Positions 26,175 to 33,973 of a stretch of 64,000 bases of DNA are shown here, in pieces; the first letter of the stretch is position 1; each line of letters starts with the position of its first letter. The DNA comes from Bin87 sp965222895 (GTDB taxonomy: Bacteria; Chloroflexota; Dehalococcoidia; Lucifugimonadales; UBA3495). The notes beneath the pieces were generated by a model that was given only the letters and a program-made list of their open reading frames with translations, did not search any database and was not told the DNA's origin. A program made the position numbers and the translations under genes. Where the stretch lies: assembly GCA_965222895.1 (NCBI GenBank), contig CBDCVB010000001.1, positions 1,240,001 to 1,304,000 of the forward strand, read 5' to 3'.

Positions 26175-26723
26175 AGGTCAAACCCCGAAGCGTTCAACAA
26201 GGTGTCGAGCAATAATCTGGCGTGGCGGGCGAAGTTCGAAATAGCAGCGGCCACGCCGACGGCGACGAGTTCGTTGTAGTCGTGAGTCGTATTTTGGCGC
26301 GAGTTAGAGGGTGTGTGACTATTGGGTTTTCACCCCCCTCCTAACCTTACCCCATCAAGGGGAAGGGACCGAGTTCTCGGTAATTCGGGCATAACGGCGT
26401 GATACAGCGGATTTGTCACACACCCTCTTAGTGAATATGATCCAGGCTTCCGGGTCTTGAACTAACCCAGCGTCCGCAGCGAATCTGACGGTAGTCCGAT
26501 AACCGAACTGTCCGGCATTCGGATGGGCACCCTGACGCAATCGAGAGCGCAGACATCTGATCGCCATTTCGTAGGTAAACTCAAAGCGTTTGATCAATCC
26601 ATCGCGTACCACAGTATTGCCCGGGTCGCGGTCGGCAACATCCAAAGCCTCATCCAGCCGGTCCAGAGCCAGGGAAAACAGGTCGATTTCGTCGTGGGCA
26701 GGACGGCGAGAATCACCGGGCAT
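26171..26723 (-). pseudogene. HEPN-domain (HepT-like) gene interrupted by a 121-bp MITE
   Basis: Read without the element and one TTA target copy, the frame is 142 residues. It starts MPGDSRRPAHDEIDLFSLAL and contains RDGLIKRFEFTYEMAIRCL, the core of nucleotidyltransferase-substrate-binding HEPN proteins. It ends with RQNTTHDY, an RX4HXY motif that is the RNase and AMPylation site of HepT toxins. The MITE (26307-26427) separates residues up to WIIFT from the RX4HXY motif, so the present reading frame ends about 25 codons into the element and loses the active site. It begins 2 bases after the HD gene and its TGA overlaps the MNT start. As it stands the toxin should be inactive. Confidence 0.85.
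26307..26427. mobile_element. MITE-1, 121 bp, 13-bp perfect terminal inverted repeats
   Basis: The ends are GAGGGTGTGTGAC (26307-26319) and its exact reverse complement (26415-26427). It is flanked by a 3-bp target duplication TTA at 26304-26306 and 26428-26430. The interior has no coding capacity. A TNA target of 3 bp fits the IS1031-type IS5 group, but no full element with these ends is in the window. Deleting the element plus one TTA rejoins the HEPN frame exactly. Confidence 0.9.
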
Positions 26724-26725
26724 AA

Positions 26726-27356
26726 TTAATCATCCGCGCCAACTAGGCCGAAGGGTTCGCGGTCGAACACGCGGCGCACCATCGGCTCAAAGAAATCCAG
26801 CGGCCGGGACTCGTAAGCCGGGTCGAAGGATGGCTGATCCCAGCGGTGGCAGAAATCCACGGCGGCCTGGTACCAGGGATGGCCGGCGTAGCGGTCGCGG
26901 GCGTTGCGGTCGCCGGCCCTGATGATGGGCGTAGTAGTAGCTCTGGAACAGGCCGTGTTGCCGCACTATCCAGTAGGTGCGCTCGGTGACGTAGGGACGC
27001 AAAACCGCCGCGGCCAGCTCGCTGTGATTGTGGGGCGACAACAGGTCGCCAACATCGTGGAGCAGCGCAGCAACGACCATCTCCTCGTCGGCGTCATCCC
27101 GGTAGGCGCGGGTGGCGGTTTGCAGCGAATGTTCCAGTCGGTCCACCTGGTAACCGCCCAACGAACCGGCCAGACCCCGCAGTTGTTCGAGCACGCGGTC
27201 GGCGGTGCCGGCGGCAAATTCGGCTTCCAGCCGTTCGAGCAATTCGTAGTCTTCGCGGGTTCCGGCGGCCATGCTCGTAAAAGAAACGGTGGCTGCGTTG
27301 GCGGCGCAACAGTTGGTAGTCTGCGCGCTTAACTGTTCAGAGTGGGGGCTGTTCAT
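26726..27356 (-). pseudogene. HD-domain (PhnZ/myo-inositol-oxygenase-like) protein with one frameshift
   Basis: The intact part reads MAAGTREDYELLERLEAEFA, then LEHSLQTATRAYRDDADEE, the HD motif ALLHDVGDLL, SPHNHSE, and IVRQHGLFQSYYYAHH, the His/Asp metal ligands of the PhnZ/MIOX-like HD oxygenases. After YYYAHHQ a single extra base near 26913-26920 (minus strand GGGCCGGCG) shifts the frame. The other frame continues perfectly with GDRNARDRYAGHPWYQAAVD and on to TAA at 26726-26728, 209 residues in all. The start is ATG 27356, or ATG 27272 at the conserved MAAGT. It is either a recent inactivation or a sequencing error. It is the first gene of the operon. Confidence 0.75.
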
Positions 27357-27421
27357 TGGCAGGATTCTCCGGTGGGGACCGATTGGGGGCCAAGCGGGCG
27401 TTCTTTTCTTTAGCTGCCGTC

Positions 27422-28180
27422 TTACCCTGGAACAGCTGAAAACTCTAGTGGTAAGTCGTTCAGGTCCAGTACAGTTCGTGTTGTTTTCGAATTGCCTTTT
27501 TCTACTAGCAATATGGACATACAAACTTGGGAGTAGCGCGTATCTGCCATATTTGAGACTTCATGGAAATAGCCGGTGCCCCTCAACGCTCGCGGGCGGG
27601 GATCCAGGTTTAATAAGCAGTTGATCACCTTATCGGCGTCACTCACGACATAGGGCACTGTCCCTTCCTGGTCCTGCGCGTCGAATTGGATTCGATAGTG
27701 AGAATCTTGGAAACCTTCTTGTCCTGCAATATCCTTCAACAAGCGCATATCCGCCAAAACGAACCTGCTGGATACCCGGTACATTTCCTCCCATACTTCC
27801 TGGTATCGAGGTTCGATAACCAGGACGCTAGTGCAGTGGACCAAGTCGAAGGTCCCATCAACGAAAGGAATCGTCACCCCATCGGCGACCTCAAATCGGG
27901 CATCCGGATAGGTCTGGCGGGCCAGGTCGACGGCGGGCCCGGCTATGTCTATTCCAGTATAGTCAATGGTTGGTTCCAGGGTGCGCATGATGTTGAAAAA
28001 TCCACCAGAGGCGCATCCCACGTCTAGCACTTTAATCCCAGGGAACAAAACTCTAGGCAAAAAAACTCGTTCCGATGGGTAAAGATCAGACACCTCATGC
28101 CGATGTTTGGAGTAATAGTCAATGGCACTCGGCTGAGACCATGCTTTAGCATATTCCAAAATACACCTTCCGCTGTTCAA
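27422..28180 (-). CDS. Class I SAM-dependent methyltransferase
   Basis: A 252-residue methyltransferase. The SAM motif is VLDVGCASGGFFNIM near residue 51, followed by YTGIDIAGPAVDLARQ, the acidic ARFEVADGVTIPF and DLVHCTSVLVIEP. The C-terminal half (SDADKVINCLLNLDPRPRAL) is specific and unrecognised. It closes the low-GC cassette with LicD-, aminotransferase- and LicC-like genes, 74 bases after the LicC-like stop. A role in N- or O-methylating the amino-alcohol or sugar being attached to a surface polymer is an inference from context. Confidence 0.75.
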   Translation of the reverse strand: MNSGRCILEYAKAWSQPSAIDYYSKHRHEVSDLYPSERVFLPRVLFPGIKVLDVGCASGGFFNIMRTLEPTIDYTGIDIAGPAVDLARQTYPDARFEVADGVTIPFVDGTFDLVHCTSVLVIEPRYQEVWEEMYRVSSRFVLADMRLLKDIAGQEGFQDSHYRIQFDAQDQEGTVPYVVSDADKVINCLLNLDPRPRALRGTGYFHEVSNMADTRYSQVCMSILLVEKGNSKTTRTVLDLNDLPLEFSAVPG

Positions 28181-28254
28181 GAGTTAGTCAGCATTAATGA
28201 CCCGCCGGTTTCCCATGGTGGGGAAACGGCGTTAACTTGGAGCTTGCTCGGGAT

Positions 28255-28995
28255 TCAGAGTCTTTGCGGCAAAATGTTTTGGGCCGCTTGGAGGTCCTCC
28301 AAAGTATCAATCTCCGCCCACTTATTGGGGGCAGCGCGAAGAATAGCCAGGCGCAGGGAGCCCTCAGAAATCAGTTCGGCGAAGACCGCCTCATAATATA
28401 GGTCGTACCGCTGCTGTGCCACATAGGAATCCAGTTGAGGAACTATCTTGTACTGAAAAACCTCTTGGGAGAATTTATAAATATTTACTGTTTTGTAGGC
28501 GGATGCGTAGTCGAAATCATCCCCCTGGTGTGCTTTAAGGACCATCCTGCTAGCCCAGGGGCCATTGCCCTGGATAACCGTTCCATCCATGTAAGGCTGA
28601 AATTTTTCAACGATAGCGACGTCCCGTTCAGGAGCTTGAGCTAGTCTCTGTAACAACTCGGGCTCGAAAACCAAGTCCCCTTCCAGCAACAGCACCTGGC
28701 CATCTAGGTGTTGTCGCGCTAGCCACAGGGAGTAGATGTTGTTGGTGCGGTCATAAATATGATTCTGAACGTAGTGTATGTTCATATCGCCATGTCGAGT
28801 TCCGTACCTGTCAGACACTAATTCTGAAAGATAGCCCACCACCAGGATTACATCCCGGACCCCTGCCGTCAACAATGCCTCTAGCTGATGCTCCAGAATG
28901 GGTTTGGAATTGACCAGGACCAGACATTTTGGGACGGACAAGGTGATGGGGCGCAACCGGGTGCCCATTCCCGCAGCAAGAATTATTGCCTTCAT
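28255..28995 (-). CDS. LicC-like nucleotidyltransferase (CTP:phosphocholine cytidylyltransferase family)
   Basis: A 246-residue sugar/alcohol-phosphate nucleotidyltransferase. The N-terminal signature is MKAIILAAGMGTRLRPIT followed by PKCLVLVNSKPILEHQLEAL. The metal-binding Asp is in VLLLEGDLVFEP (GDLV), with IYDRTNNIYSLWLA upstream, typical of LicC/PntC cytidylyltransferases rather than hexose-1-P enzymes. It would activate a phospho-amino-alcohol or aminophosphonate as a CDP derivative. In many genomes a LicC-like domain is fused to an aminotransferase of the kind coded next door, supporting a joint pathway. The upstream spacing from the aminotransferase has been stretched by a MITE. Confidence 0.8.
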   Translation of the reverse strand: MKAIILAAGMGTRLRPITLSVPKCLVLVNSKPILEHQLEALLTAGVRDVILVVGYLSELVSDRYGTRHGDMNIHYVQNHIYDRTNNIYSLWLARQHLDGQVLLLEGDLVFEPELLQRLAQAPERDVAIVEKFQPYMDGTVIQGNGPWASRMVLKAHQGDDFDYASAYKTVNIYKFSQEVFQYKIVPQLDSYVAQQRYDLYYEAVFAELISEGSLRLAILRAAPNKWAEIDTLEDLQAAQNILPQRL

Positions 28996-29010
28996 CCCAT
29001 ACCTTCCCTA

Positions 29011-29161
29011 GCAGCCTGTCCGAGTATTAAATTTGATCCCCATAACTGTCAATTTAATGTCAATAACATTCGTATTTCGCAATAAATTTACACCATAACC
29101 GCTGCGTAATCGTGTATCACTGTGTAATTCGTTGCCGTCCTTTAATTCTCGGACAGGCTGT
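29011..29161. mobile_element. MITE-2, about 151 bp, between aminotransferase and LicC-like genes
   Basis: The terminal inverted repeats are GCAGCCTGTCCGAGTATTAA on the left and, reading inward on the other strand, ACAGCCTGTCCGAGAATTAA on the right. The flanking dinucleotide TA is present at 29009-29010 and 29162-29163. This is consistent with an IS630/Tc1-type target, but the exact boundaries are uncertain by a base. The interior is A+T-rich and has no open frame. The aminotransferase stop codon lies in the right-hand TA duplication. Confidence 0.75.
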
Positions 29162-30261
29162 TAGCGCAATCTGGAGGTCGGAGAGATGGCTTCGGCCTGT
29201 AGTCCGTGCAGGGCGGCTACTAGGGCCGCATTGTCCGCTTTGGTGCGGGAAGCAATTCGTATGTAAGAGTCCTCTAGCCCCTCCTTCCCACTGCAATCGT
29301 TGACCAAGATATTGTACTGCTCGAATAGAGCTGAAGTCAATTCCTCTCCGGTTAAGCCGGGGAGGACCCGGCACAAGACAAAGTTGCCTTGGGTCGGGAA
29401 GGGATAAAGGTAGGGCACTCCGAGAAGTTGTTGAAACAGCCGTTGGGACTCTTCTCGCACCTTTAAGCACGAAACCATGAATTCCTCTTGGTACTCTCCG
29501 TAATGGCGTAAGAAGAACTGGGCTAAAGAATTGATGTTCCAGATGGGTAGGTCCTGTCGCAGCTGCTTGACGCGCTCACCGTCCCCGGATACGGCATACC
29601 CTAAACGAAGTCCCGGGATTCCGTAATTCTTGGATAGGCTCTTCAACACGACCAAGTTCGGAAATTCGAACGCTAAGTCCAATGCCGCTTGATCCGATTC
29701 CGTGGTTACGAACTCAATAAATGAGTCATCCACCAGCACCAAGTCCAGGTCCCTGAGTTCTTCCAGCAAAAAGGCAAGGTCAGATTTGGCGATAAGGGAC
29801 CCAGTAGGGTTGTTGGGCCGGATGAGTACAGCCGCATTGGACCGCGTTTTTCTCACGTGTCGCACAAACGCTTCCGGGTCAAGTTTGAACTCGCCAAAAA
29901 GGCGGAAGGGGCTGACTTTCCTGCCCAAGGTCTTGGCTCGGTTGGTAAATTCATTGAATGTAGGCACCGGGATGGCCAAGTTCTGGACGTATCGATTGAT
30001 CAAAACGTCTATCAATTCACTGGCGCCGTTTCCGACCACCACCTCGTTCTCAGTTAATCCCAAGGGGTCCGCCAGCAATGATGATATGTACCAGTTGGTC
30101 GACGGATAAGCCTTGACCAATTCGGTCAGATGTACGCCCAAGTCCTCCAGGAGAGCCTCAGGGGGGAAAAAGGGGTTGGTCATATAACAAAAATCTCTGA
30201 CTTCAAAGTCCCAAAATCCGCCGTACAAAGAGCTCAAATATTCTGCGGTCTGGTCGGGCAT
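29161..30261 (-). CDS. Aminotransferase class I/II (HisC/CobD-like fold)
   Basis: A 366-residue PLP enzyme. Signatures are VVVGNGASELIDVL, RPNNPTG (substrate/PLP Asn), the Asp in LVLVDDSFIEF, and the Schiff-base Lys in LKSLSKNYGIPGLRLGY. The N-terminal motif NPFFPPEALL and AYPSTNWYISSLLA resemble the aminotransferase-like domain found fused to LicC-type cytidylyltransferases and also L-threonine-O-phosphate decarboxylase (CobD). It may therefore make or decarboxylate a phospho-amino compound that the LicC-like enzyme then activates. Start: ATG 30261, with GGAGG 5 bases upstream; a second in-frame ATG at 30273 overlaps that site. Confidence 0.75.
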   Translation of the reverse strand: MPDQTAEYLSSLYGGFWDFEVRDFCYMTNPFFPPEALLEDLGVHLTELVKAYPSTNWYISSLLADPLGLTENEVVVGNGASELIDVLINRYVQNLAIPVPTFNEFTNRAKTLGRKVSPFRLFGEFKLDPEAFVRHVRKTRSNAAVLIRPNNPTGSLIAKSDLAFLLEELRDLDLVLVDDSFIEFVTTESDQAALDLAFEFPNLVVLKSLSKNYGIPGLRLGYAVSGDGERVKQLRQDLPIWNINSLAQFFLRHYGEYQEEFMVSCLKVREESQRLFQQLLGVPYLYPFPTQGNFVLCRVLPGLTGEELTSALFEQYNILVNDCSGKEGLEDSYIRIASRTKADNAALVAALHGLQAEAISPTSRLR

Positions 30262-30370
30262 GGATCCCTCCAAATTGCTTCCTCAATAGAGCGTTAACAT
30301 GGCTCTCCGAATCGACCGGGCAAGGAATAAGTCCCTGGGAGCAGAGAAATACCCACCGTCCCTGGCGAGT

Positions 30371-31270
30371 TTACTCCGGTGACAAAATGCAGAGCCGTCC
30401 CGAAGCGATTGATGGGTTTGGGTTATAGGCGTAGCTTTCGCCTCTAGCTAACTTCTCCTGGTAGAGCACTTCTTCATGATCGCCATATCTGATAATCAAC
30501 GCGTACCAGTCACCACGAGGTACATTAATAGTCGCGTAACCCTGCTCGTTGGTTTGGTAACTGCCTAGTCCAGCGACCATGACCGATGCACTGGAGACCG
30601 GCTGGCCGGCTTGGTCAAGAACCCGAACCCGGCTGTCGCCCGATTGGGGGATTGGTCTCGACTGACTGAATTGGCTGGGCACGGAGATCGGACTTTCCGG
30701 GACCAATTCCAGGATATCCTTCTCATACCCTGTCCTTTTAGGCGTCGTCCAATCGGCGCCATACTTGCACCGCAGGTATTCTTCCGGTGGATCCGGCACA
30801 AGGAATTTCTCCCCGATGAAGTCAATCTCTTTCAGTTGAGTGACCAGTGTGACCGGGATTCGTACTCCGGGGTACTGAATTATACAGTTGTCAACGATCC
30901 GGTGGCATACCCAATCGGTCCTGATGTAAGACTTCATCATCGCCACACTTATGTAGTGGTCGTTGGGTTCTACTTTGGCGAAATATCCGTTGTCCCTGAA
31001 GGCAGCCACAACCCGGTCTATTGAATTTTCGGTGAGCCCATGAAGTCCGATTACTGAGCCCAAATCCAAGTCATCATCCCACGGAATGAATCCGTTGTCC
31101 CTAATTACGCCGAGACAGGTGCCATGCCGAAGGAAAAAAACCACTCCCAAGTGATCCAGGATCTGCTTGGCTTCCTTCAGCATCCTTGCGGCAGTGGACG
31201 GGTCCAGCGGCTGCAAAACTGAATACGACCTTTCCAACGCCGCCTCATCGGCTCCATTGCTTGGCGCCAT
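30371..31270 (-). CDS. LicD-family phosphotransferase with C-terminal beta domain
   Basis: A 299-residue protein. The LicD/fukutin-type core is at residues about 35-190: FFLRHGTCLGVIRDNGFIPW then DDDLDLG (metal-binding Asp triad), and GEKFLVPDPPEEYLRCKYG. LicD proteins transfer phosphocholine or related groups from CDP-alcohols onto surface glycans. The last 90 residues (VRVLDQAGQPVSSASVMVAG, then GYATINVP) form a carboxypeptidase-regulatory/Ig-like beta domain, an unusual addition. It is the first gene of the minus-strand cassette. The upstream stretch to the IS66 insertion (31271-31424) is non-coding and A+T-rich and presumably contains its promoter. Confidence 0.75.
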   Translation of the reverse strand: MAPSNGADEAALERSYSVLQPLDPSTAARMLKEAKQILDHLGVVFFLRHGTCLGVIRDNGFIPWDDDLDLGSVIGLHGLTENSIDRVVAAFRDNGYFAKVEPNDHYISVAMMKSYIRTDWVCHRIVDNCIIQYPGVRIPVTLVTQLKEIDFIGEKFLVPDPPEEYLRCKYGADWTTPKRTGYEKDILELVPESPISVPSQFSQSRPIPQSGDSRVRVLDQAGQPVSSASVMVAGLGSYQTNEQGYATINVPRGDWYALIIRYGDHEEVLYQEKLARGESYAYNPNPSIASGRLCILSPE

Positions 31271-31424
31271 CTTCTTTCGTTACCTCCCTTACCCTAGCAT
31301 AAATCTGAAACATCCAACTCGCGCTTCAACTAATCCTATCATCTTTCCCCCAGCGGAACTACCCACTGACATCGGGTGATGATACAACATATCGAGTGAC
31401 GCCTGTCAAGGACGGAGGAAAAAC

Positions 31425-32876
31425 GTAACTGTTCAGACTTGGTGGGGGAATTGGTTCAAAGAGGTTCGGGGATGGCTTGCGCGAGGGGTTGTGGTTATGT
31501 CATATAACGGGTATGGATTCGGAAATCGACCTGTCCACTGCTGACCGCGATGTGCTCATCGCCATCGTCATACGGCAGGAGGCCATCATAGCCCGACAGC
31601 AGGCCATCATCGAGGGCCTGGAGCAACGGGTTGCTCAGCTGGAAGGGCGGGCCAAACCCAGTGGCGCCCGGGGGATGCCCGGTGTCAAACCCGAAGCCAG
31701 CCAGAAACCGGCCCAGCCCAAAGCTCCTCGCCAGGGGCGGCCCCACGGCTTTGCCCGCCGTCGCATGACGCCCACCCGTCGGGTGGAGCATGTGGTGGAC
31801 CACTGTCCCGACTGCGGAACGCTGTTGTCCGGTGGCTGGACCCAGCGCACGCGGGAGGTCATCGAGTTGCCCCAGGTTCCGGCGGAAGTTACCGAGCACG
31901 TCTACATCGCCAGGGATTGTCCGGGGTGCCGACGCCGCTGCGTTCCCCCTGCACAAATGGACGGCGTAGTGATGGGCCAGCAGCGCCTGGGTATCAACCT
32001 GGTCAGTCTGATTGCCACGCTCCGAGAGGAGGCCCGACTGCCCATCGCCGTCATCCAGCGGTATCTGCACACCGTCCATGGGCTGAGCCTCAGCGTGGGA
32101 GCCATCATGGCTGCGGTGCATCGCACTGCGCAAAAGGCCCAGTCCGCAGTGGACCGGATTCTGGCCCAAGTCCGCGCCAGCCCAGTGGTCCATGCCGACG
32201 AGACCGGCTGGCGTGAGGATGGCCACAACGGCTACGTGTGGACTTTCAGCACACCATCGGCGCGCTACTTCCTGCGGCGGGGTCGCAACAAGGAAGTGGT
32301 GGATGAAGCTCTGGGCGACACCTTCTCCGGCGTCCTGGTCAGCGATTTCTACGCCGCCTACCACCATTACGAGGGCCCCAAACAGCGCTGCTGGGTCCAC
32401 CTGCTGCGGGATATCCACGATCTGAAGGCCCTTTACCCGAAGGACCAAAAGCTGGCGCAGTGGGCCGACGCCGTCCACGAGATTTACGACCGGGCCAAAG
32501 CCAGCGCCCATCCCCAGACCAAGCGGCGACGCGCCGCCCAACTGGCCCTGGAACGGCAGCTGCTGGCCATTTGCCAACCCTTCCTTCACGACCCTTCGGC
32601 AACCCAGGCCAAGTTATGCCGACGCATCGAGCGCCATATCAAAGAGCTCTTCGTCTTCGTGGCCGAACCGGAGGCGCCACCGGACAACAACGCCGCCGAA
32701 CGCAGCCTGCGCCATCTGGTCGTCAGTCGCAAGATCAGCGGCGGCACCCGGTCGGAACGGGGCAGCAGCAGCAAGATGACCCTGGCTTCCCTCTTCGGCA
32801 CCTGGCGCGCCCAAGGACTGAATCCCCTCGCCGCTTGCCGACAACTGCTCACTTCCCCGCAACTCTGAACAGTTAC
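31425..32876 (+). mobile_element. IS66-family insertion sequence (ISBst12-like group), copy 1
   Basis: A complete 1452-bp element. The left end is GTAACTGTTCAGACTTGG and the right end reads, inward, GTAACTGTTCAGAGTTGCGG. It has an exact 8-bp target duplication GGAAAAAC at 31417-31424 and 32877-32884. It codes a single transposase and lacks the accessory tnpA/tnpB genes, as in the ISBst12 group of IS66. A near-identical copy lies inverted at 39385-40836. Confidence 0.95.
31513..32868 (+). CDS. IS66-family transposase
   Basis: A 451-residue DDE transposase. The N-terminus is a leucine-zipper-like helix rich in Ile, Ala and Gln (RQEAIIARQQAIIEGLEQRV). It is followed by a basic linker, the IS66 zinc-binding region (HVVDHCPDCGTLL and DCPGCRRRC) and the catalytic domain with Asp in HADETGWRED, Asp in VLVSDFYAAY and Glu in DNNAAERSLR. 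I start at ATG 31513; the frame opens at 31477 inside the left end. It ends 8 bases before the right terminus. It looks full-length and intact. The copy at 39393-40748 differs at scattered residues only. Confidence 0.95.
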   Translation: MDSEIDLSTADRDVLIAIVIRQEAIIARQQAIIEGLEQRVAQLEGRAKPSGARGMPGVKPEASQKPAQPKAPRQGRPHGFARRRMTPTRRVEHVVDHCPDCGTLLSGGWTQRTREVIELPQVPAEVTEHVYIARDCPGCRRRCVPPAQMDGVVMGQQRLGINLVSLIATLREEARLPIAVIQRYLHTVHGLSLSVGAIMAAVHRTAQKAQSAVDRILAQVRASPVVHADETGWREDGHNGYVWTFSTPSARYFLRRGRNKEVVDEALGDTFSGVLVSDFYAAYHHYEGPKQRCWVHLLRDIHDLKALYPKDQKLAQWADAVHEIYDRAKASAHPQTKRRRAAQLALERQLLAICQPFLHDPSATQAKLCRRIERHIKELFVFVAEPEAPPDNNAAERSLRHLVVSRKISGGTRSERGSSSKMTLASLFGTWRAQGLNPLAACRQLLTSPQL

Positions 32877-32884
32877 GGAAAAAC

Positions 32885-32957
32885 ACGTCCCGGCGGCCAT
32901 CCCGGTTAAGGAAACCGCGGCTGGGTTCGCGTTGGCTAGCCGGTCGGTGTCGGTCAT
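32885..32957 (-). pseudogene. N-terminal remnant of an HD-domain gene paralogue
   Basis: An ATG at 32957 opens MTDTDRLANANPAAVSLTGM followed by AAGT, then the similarity stops. This matches NAATVSFTSMAAGT at the beginning of the HD-domain gene at 27356, in the same strand orientation, and resembles its DNA as well. Beyond AAGT the sequence runs into the edge of the AT-rich cassette (and the IS66 copy). It looks like the 5' stub of a second HD-type gene that was divergent from the SDR gene at 33038 before the cassette or a deletion removed the rest. Confidence 0.5.
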
Positions 32958-33037
32958 GGGGATACTCCCGTCGTGTAGTATGTAACCGAATTTTACCACC
33001 GCGACATTTACGCATGGCACGGCGGAGGAGGCACACG

Positions 33038-33925
33038 ATGGCTGACCAGAAGAAGCTCGACGGGCGGGTTGCCCTGATTACCGGCGGCGGTCGCGGCATC
33101 GGACAGGCTATTGCCATGGCCTGCGCCGCCGAAGGTGCGCGCCTGACCCTGGCCGCCCGCACCAATGCCGAATTGCAGGAAACTGCCCAGACCATCACCA
33201 GCCGATTTGGGAGCGAGGTTGCCACCGTCATCACCGACGTTACCGACCGGGCGGAGGTGGATAATGCGGTAGCCCACACCCTGGACCGGTACGGCGTCAT
33301 CGACGTAATGATAAACAACGCCGGGAACATCGGCCCGGTGGGGCGGTTGTGGGACAACGACCCGGCAGACTGGGCGCGCACCATATCGGTACACCTGCTG
33401 GGCACCTACTACGGTTGCCGGGCGGCGTTGCCGGCCATGCTGGCGCGCGGCGCCGGCCGCATCGTGAATATGTCCGGCGTGGGCGGCCCCAACGTAACCG
33501 CCTACGACGCCGCCAAGGTGGCAATCGTCAATCTGACCGAGAATCTGGCGCTGGAACTGGCCGATACGCCCATCACGGTCAACGCTATCAGTCCGGGTTC
33601 CATCAACACGCGGATGTGGGTGGAGACCCGCGACCTGGCCAAAGAGATTGGCGACACGGCGATGTACGAGCGGGGCGTGCAGGTAACGTCGGGCGAGGGG
33701 GCATCCATTGAACGGGCGGCGCAACTGGCCGTGTTCCTCGGCAGCGACGACTGCGGGGCCATGAGCGGGCGGCTCATCCGCGCGTTTGCCGACCGTTTCG
33801 AGGATTTCCCCGCTAACGTTGACGCCATCATGGCGTCAGAGGCGTATCAGTTGCGCCGGGTTGACCCGGAACGGCCATTTCCCACATCGCAAGCCTATCC
33901 GAACCTGCCCATCACCGGGCCTTAA
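33038..33925 (+). CDS. Short-chain dehydrogenase/reductase
   Basis: A 295-residue classical SDR with a complete TGGGRGIG cofactor motif, the NNAGNIGPVG segment, the catalytic Ser in IVNMSGVGGPN and YDAAK as the Tyr/Lys pair. The PGSINTRMW segment resembles FabG-like and 3-oxoacyl reductase-like members. A long C-terminal extension (DPERPFPTSQAYPNLPIT) is unusual for FabG. GGAGGAGG lies 6 bases before ATG 33038. It is followed, 48 bases on, by a truncated carboxymuconolactone-decarboxylase-like gene, suggesting a catabolic operon that was broken by later rearrangement. Confidence 0.85.
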   Translation: MADQKKLDGRVALITGGGRGIGQAIAMACAAEGARLTLAARTNAELQETAQTITSRFGSEVATVITDVTDRAEVDNAVAHTLDRYGVIDVMINNAGNIGPVGRLWDNDPADWARTISVHLLGTYYGCRAALPAMLARGAGRIVNMSGVGGPNVTAYDAAKVAIVNLTENLALELADTPITVNAISPGSINTRMWVETRDLAKEIGDTAMYERGVQVTSGEGASIERAAQLAVFLGSDDCGAMSGRLIRAFADRFEDFPANVDAIMASEAYQLRRVDPERPFPTSQAYPNLPITGP

Positions 33926-33973
33926 TGCACCGGTCCTTAGAAACTATCTCAAATCACAAACTGGAGTTAAGCA

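Noticed and set aside
31495..32589. Long antisense frame over the IS66 transposase
   Set aside because: Shadow frame; the transposase on the plus strand has catalytic motifs, target duplication and terminal repeats.
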